Of a DNA stretch of 8,876 nt, positions 6,174 to 8,876 are shown piece by piece. How positions within the stretch are numbered: the stretch's first letter is position 1; each line of letters opens with the position of its first letter. Both the position numbers and the translations under genes were made by a program. Under the pieces are notes generated by a model. That model was not told the DNA's origin. It made no database searches and saw only the letters and a list, made by a program, of their open reading frames with translations. Source of the stretch: Lachnospiraceae bacterium (GTDB lineage: Bacteria; Bacillota; Clostridia; Lachnospirales; Lachnospiraceae); the NCBI GenBank assembly GCA_017380975.1, contig JAFOCX010000017.1, forward strand, positions 1 to 8,876, read 5' to 3'.

Positions 6174-6190
6174 TTAACAATTTTGGTTAA
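6174..6190. repeat. Short inverted repeat upstream of the M20 gene promoter
   Basis: TTAAC (6174-6178) and GTTAA (6186-6190) form 5-bp arms around seven bases. The repeat ends 15 bases upstream of the -35 box at 6206, between the two divergent promoters. It could be a regulator site, but a repeat this short in AT-rich DNA is often chance. Confidence 0.2.
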
Positions 6191-6205
6191 AGTGCATGAA
6201 AAATA

Positions 6206-6234
6206 TTGACGTTACAGACTGGAAATGGTAGAAT
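6206..6234 (+). promoter_or_regulatory. Sigma-A promoter for the AbgB-like M20 gene
   Basis: TTGACG (6206-6211) and TAGAAT (6229-6234) are separated by 17 bases. The -10 is preceded by TGG, an extended -10, so this should be a strong vegetative promoter. Initiation is expected near 6241, about 35 bases before the ATG. Confidence 0.75.
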
Positions 6235-6275
6235 ATTTATGCTAACCATTCAAAGTTTTATGTAAGAAAGGTGAT

Positions 6276-7730
6276 ATGACGATGGGAAAACAGATTGCTT
6301 GGAATGAAATTGATAATACTGCTGCTGAAATTCTTGAAGCCAGCGATATTATTTGGGATTGTGCAGAAACTGCATTTTTAGAGACAAAATCTATGAAGGT
6401 TCTTTGTGACCTTTTAAGAAAAGAAGGATTTGAAGTAGAAGAAGGCATTGCAGACGTTCCGACTGCATTCAAAGGCACATTCGGCTCCGGCAAACCGGTG
6501 ATCGGTTTCCTCGGCGAGTACGATGCTCTTTCCGGTCTGAACCAGGTAGCAGGCATTGCAGAGAAACAGGCATTCAATTCCGGCGCTCCGGGACATGGAT
6601 GCGGACATAATATGTTAGGTACAGCGGCTCTTTCCGCAGCAATGGGTGTTAAGAAGTACTTACAGGAGACAGGCAAATCCGGTACAGTTATTTTCTTCGG
6701 ATGTCCGGGTGAAGAAGGCGGTTCCGGTAAAGCATTCATGGCAAAAGGCGGCGCGTTTGAAGGTCTTGATGCTGCTATTACATGGCATCCGGGTGACAAC
6801 AACAGAGCTGATACAGGAAGCTCCCTTGCAAACTATCAGGTAGCTTACAAGTTCTACGGAACAAGTGCACACGCAGGCGGCGCTCCGCATCTTGGAAGAT
6901 CCGCTCTTGACGCTCTTGAGCTTATGAACATGGGTGTTCAGTTCTTACGTGAGCATGTAATTCCGGAAGCAAGAATTCACTATGCAATTACAAATACAGG
7001 CGGTTACTCCCCGAACGTTGTACAGCCGTACGCAGAGGTTCTTTACCTGATCCGTGCACCGAGAAACGCACAGGTTGAGGAAATCTACCAGAGAGTAAAC
7101 AAGATCGCAGAGGGCGCAGCTCACATGACAGAGACAAGAGTTGAGATCGACTTTGTAAAAGGCTGTTCCAACCTGATCAGCAACAAAGTGATCGCAAAGA
7201 AACTCTGGGAAAACCTCCACGAGATCGGTTCTCCGGAATATACAGAAGAAGAGATGGCTCTTGCAAAAGCAATTCACGAGTCCACAGATAAACCGTACGA
7301 GTCTATCGACAAGTTCGTAAGAGAGTACGATACAAAAGCAGATAAGCAGGAGATCGCTTCCCATAAGGGCGAGACTCTTTACACATTCATTTTACCGTTC
7401 CACGAGAGAGGCATCCAGGGCTTCGGTTCCACAGACGTTGGCGATGTAAGCTGGAACTGCCCGACTGCTCAGGTTTACGTAACCACATGGGCAGCAGGTA
7501 CTCCGGGCCACTCCTGGCAGATCGTAGCACAGGGTAAGAGCGGACTTGCACACAAAGGTCTGATTTACGCAGCGAAGACAATGGCAGGTGCAGCGATCGA
7601 TATGATCGAAGATCCGGAAATCCTCGTAGCAGCGAAAGAAGAGTTTGATGATACTCTTGGCGGTGAAGGTTACCTTTGCCCGATCCCGGATGGCTGCAGA
7701 CCGAGAGCGATCGGTATGACAAAGGCTTAA
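6276..7730 (+). CDS. M20-family amidohydrolase, AbgB-like
   Basis: This is a metal-dependent amidase/carboxypeptidase of peptidase family M20, closest in recalled sequence to AbgB, the 481-residue subunit of the E. coli p-aminobenzoyl-glutamate hydrolase. The 484 residues include VIGFLGEYDALSGL (75-88), the metal-binding PGHGCGHN (105-112, His107 and His111), CPGEEGGSGK (143-152, catalytic and ligand Glu146/147) and TWHPG (169-173). A dimerisation domain follows with AHAGGAPHLGRSALDA. Near the C-terminus are STDVGDVSWNCP and TPGHSWQ, the latter carrying a further probable metal ligand. No signal peptide is seen, so it is cytoplasmic. Two starts are possible, ATG 6276 or ATG 6282, after AAAGGTGAT (6267-6275). 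No AbgA partner is next to it, so it may act alone. The substrate, probably an N-acyl amino acid or aminobenzoyl-glutamate-like amide, is not proven. Confidence 0.9.
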   Translation: MTMGKQIAWNEIDNTAAEILEASDIIWDCAETAFLETKSMKVLCDLLRKEGFEVEEGIADVPTAFKGTFGSGKPVIGFLGEYDALSGLNQVAGIAEKQAFNSGAPGHGCGHNMLGTAALSAAMGVKKYLQETGKSGTVIFFGCPGEEGGSGKAFMAKGGAFEGLDAAITWHPGDNNRADTGSSLANYQVAYKFYGTSAHAGGAPHLGRSALDALELMNMGVQFLREHVIPEARIHYAITNTGGYSPNVVQPYAEVLYLIRAPRNAQVEEIYQRVNKIAEGAAHMTETRVEIDFVKGCSNLISNKVIAKKLWENLHEIGSPEYTEEEMALAKAIHESTDKPYESIDKFVREYDTKADKQEIASHKGETLYTFILPFHERGIQGFGSTDVGDVSWNCPTAQVYVTTWAAGTPGHSWQIVAQGKSGLAHKGLIYAAKTMAGAAIDMIEDPEILVAAKEEFDDTLGGEGYLCPIPDGCRPRAIGMTKA

Positions 7731-7746
7731 TGAGCAATACAGTAAA

Positions 7747-7759
7747 TTACATATTGTAA
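7747..7759. repeat. Short palindrome in the M20 gene 3' region
   Basis: TTACA (7747-7751) and TGTAA (7755-7759) flank TAT. A second small stem, CTGCG/CGCAG, follows at 7761-7776. Both lie between the M20 stop codon and its terminator. They are probably minor 3'-UTR structure without separate function. Confidence 0.2.
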
Positions 7760-7784
7760 GCTGCGATACGACGCAGATACAGAG

Positions 7785-7837
7785 AAGACCGCGGAATGGA
7801 ATCCATCGAGACCGTTCCGCGGTCTTTTGTTGTTTTG
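7785..7837 (+). terminator. Rho-independent terminator of the M20 gene
   Basis: Bases 7785-7799 (AAGACCGCGGAATGG) pair with 7812-7826 (CCGTTCCGCGGTCTT) in a 15-bp GC-rich stem with one G-U and a 12-base loop. The T-rich TTGTTGTTTTG follows. It separates the M20 gene from the secreted protein gene downstream. Confidence 0.9.
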
Positions 7838-7858
7838 CTTTTTCTTGAAGGAACGGTA

Positions 7859-7867
7859 TGGTATAAT
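7859..7867 (+). promoter_or_regulatory. Extended -10 promoter for the secreted protein gene
   Basis: TGGTATAAT (7859-7867) is a perfect extended -10. No good -35 is found at 16-18 bases upstream: TTGAAG at 7845 is too close and TTGCTT at 7835 too far. Initiation near 7874 would give a leader of about 35 bases. Confidence 0.55.
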
Positions 7868-7907
7868 AGAATCAGAAAGATTACAAAAGATCCTTAGGAG
7901 CAGCAAG

Positions 7908-8876
7908 ATGATAAATATAAAAAAAACAGTGATGGCACTGGCGCTTTCTGCAAGTATGGCGGGAGCCTTTATGGCGATGTCCGGACAGAAAACCGTGTAT
8001 GCGGCAGAAAAACCGGCCTATTTAAAATCGGTGACATATTTTGGTGATGAATGGCCGATCAACTATTGGGGCAGTGAAGACGAGAATATGTCTGCGAATT
8101 TTGCAAAGATCAGGGCAGATGGCTTCAACAGCATTATCCTTGTGATCCCATGGAGAGAATTCCAGCCGGAAAATGGAAGAGAGGAATGGAATCAGGCTGC
8201 ATTCGATAAACTGCATCGGGTTATGGCATGTGCAGAGGAGCATGGCCTCTGGGTAACCCTGCGAATCGGATATACCTGGGATTATTACGGACCGTCGGAG
8301 CTTCCTGCCAGATTTGCAGGAGTGACGAAAAAGGACAGTGAAGACAGAGCAATGTGGCTGCGGTACAGTCAGGCAATCTATCAGGCAGCTTCTGCGCACA
8401 AGAATTTTCACAGTGGATTTATTACCTGGGAAGATTTCTGGGATTATGTGCATAATATGGGAAGAAATCTCTCGCAGGATGATCGCATTCGCCTGGCGCA
8501 GGATTGCGGATATACCGAATATTTAAGGGCCAATTATTCGCTTGAGGAAGTGAATGCACTGTACGGAGCGATATTTACAAGTTATGAAGAAATTGGGATC
8601 CCGGAGCGTAAAAGCCCGGCTGCAAAATTATTTTTTGAATACTATGATATCTTTTTAAATGAGTTTCTGGCAGATACTCAGACCGTATTTCCGGGCATTT
8701 CCATGGAAGTGCGTGCAGACGGAGATCCGATCTATGCGTCGGAAGGAACGTATTATTATTCTCATTATACAACTTATCCATGCCACGGGGCAGAGTACAG
8801 TGCTCTTATGTACAGTGTATCGATGGGACAGAAAAATGAATTTGACCGGATCAATGCAGAAACTGCACTTCGCTCC
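7908..8876 (+). CDS. Secreted glycoside-hydrolase-like protein, 3' truncated
   Basis: The frame runs from ATG 7908 (AGGAG at 7896-7900) and is open for all 323 codons to the window end. Residues 1-33 form a signal peptide: basic INIKK, a hydrophobic Ala/Met-rich core, and probable cleavage near VYAA before Glu34. The rest looks like a (beta/alpha)8 barrel of clan GH-A type. An early strand-helix unit, GFNSIILVIPWREFQPENG (72-90), resembles the start of GH5, GH39 and GH42 barrels. It is followed by a strand LWVTLRIGYTWDYYGP (114-129), GFITWEDFW (170-178, Glu175 at the usual acid/base position after strand 4) and GISMEVRADGDP (263-274, Glu267). Aromatic residues are abundant, as in sugar clefts. 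The exact family and substrate are unrecognised, and hydrolase activity is inferred. Confidence 0.7.
   Translation, partial: MINIKKTVMALALSASMAGAFMAMSGQKTVYAAEKPAYLKSVTYFGDEWPINYWGSEDENMSANFAKIRADGFNSIILVIPWREFQPENGREEWNQAAFDKLHRVMACAEEHGLWVTLRIGYTWDYYGPSELPARFAGVTKKDSEDRAMWLRYSQAIYQAASAHKNFHSGFITWEDFWDYVHNMGRNLSQDDRIRLAQDCGYTEYLRANYSLEEVNALYGAIFTSYEEIGIPERKSPAAKLFFEYYDIFLNEFLADTQTVFPGISMEVRADGDPIYASEGTYYYSHYTTYPCHGAEYSALMYSVSMGQKNEFDRINAETALRS

Noticed and set aside
6162..6190. TTGACA at 6162-6167 as a -35 for the M20 gene
   Set aside because: No acceptable -10 lies 16-18 bases downstream (GGTTAA or TTAAAG only). The promoter at 6206-6234 is far better.
1..8876. Search for insertion sequences, phage genes, CRISPR repeats, toxin-antitoxin pairs, tRNA or riboswitches
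   Set aside because: No long direct or inverted repeats, transposase or integrase motifs, spaced repeats, cloverleaf-like sequence or known riboswitch cores were seen by eye. Intergenic spaces are all under 240 bases and are explained by promoters and terminators.

Overview
The window looks like chromosomal core DNA from an anaerobic, spore-forming Clostridia, most likely a Lachnospiraceae-type gut bacterium. The reasons are a clear stage II sporulation protein R gene, GGAGG-type ribosome binding sites, sigma-A promoters of Gram-positive style with TGn-extended -10 boxes, and a short-gap housekeeping operon for peptidoglycan precursors. No mobile element, CRISPR array, tRNA or rRNA gene was seen, and base composition is fairly even. 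No stretch above 300 bases lacks a gene.

Layout. Bases 1-860 hold the 3' part of a TolC/OEP-family coiled-coil protein, cut by the window start. A separate promoter (868-896), overlapped by a perfect inverted repeat, drives a TauE/SafE-type membrane transporter (930-1643). It converges on spoIIR (1640-2311, minus). The two genes overlap by 4 bases, and the transporter's terminator hairpin (1687-1717) sits inside the spoIIR coding region. In the spoIIR/ddl intergenic region a sigma-F-like promoter for spoIIR and a sigma-A promoter for ddl overlap head to head.

From 2438 to 5538 a four-gene operon with 10-12 base gaps encodes D-Ala-D-Ala ligase (ddl), glutamate racemase (murI), a DUF1934/YwiB-like small protein and a nitroreductase-family flavoprotein. 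The first two supply D-Ala-D-Ala and D-Glu for the peptidoglycan stem peptide. The roles of the last two in this setting are unknown. The operon ends in a strong bidirectional terminator (5541-5576) shared with a converging gene for a small single-pass membrane protein of unknown function (5585-6040, minus). A divergent intergenic region (6041-6275) carries promoters for this gene and for an AbgB-like M20 amidohydrolase (6276-7730), which has its own terminator. The last gene (7908 to beyond the window end) encodes a secreted protein that looks like a TIM-barrel glycoside hydrolase.

No obviously new multi-gene system is present. The most interesting points are regulatory: the overlapping vegetative and forespore promoters, the terminator embedded in an opposing coding sequence, and the candidate operator at the TauE/SafE promoter. 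Two poorly characterised proteins (5585-6040 and 7908-8876) also merit a look. All calls come from reading the sequence by eye and from memory of the families; no database search was run.
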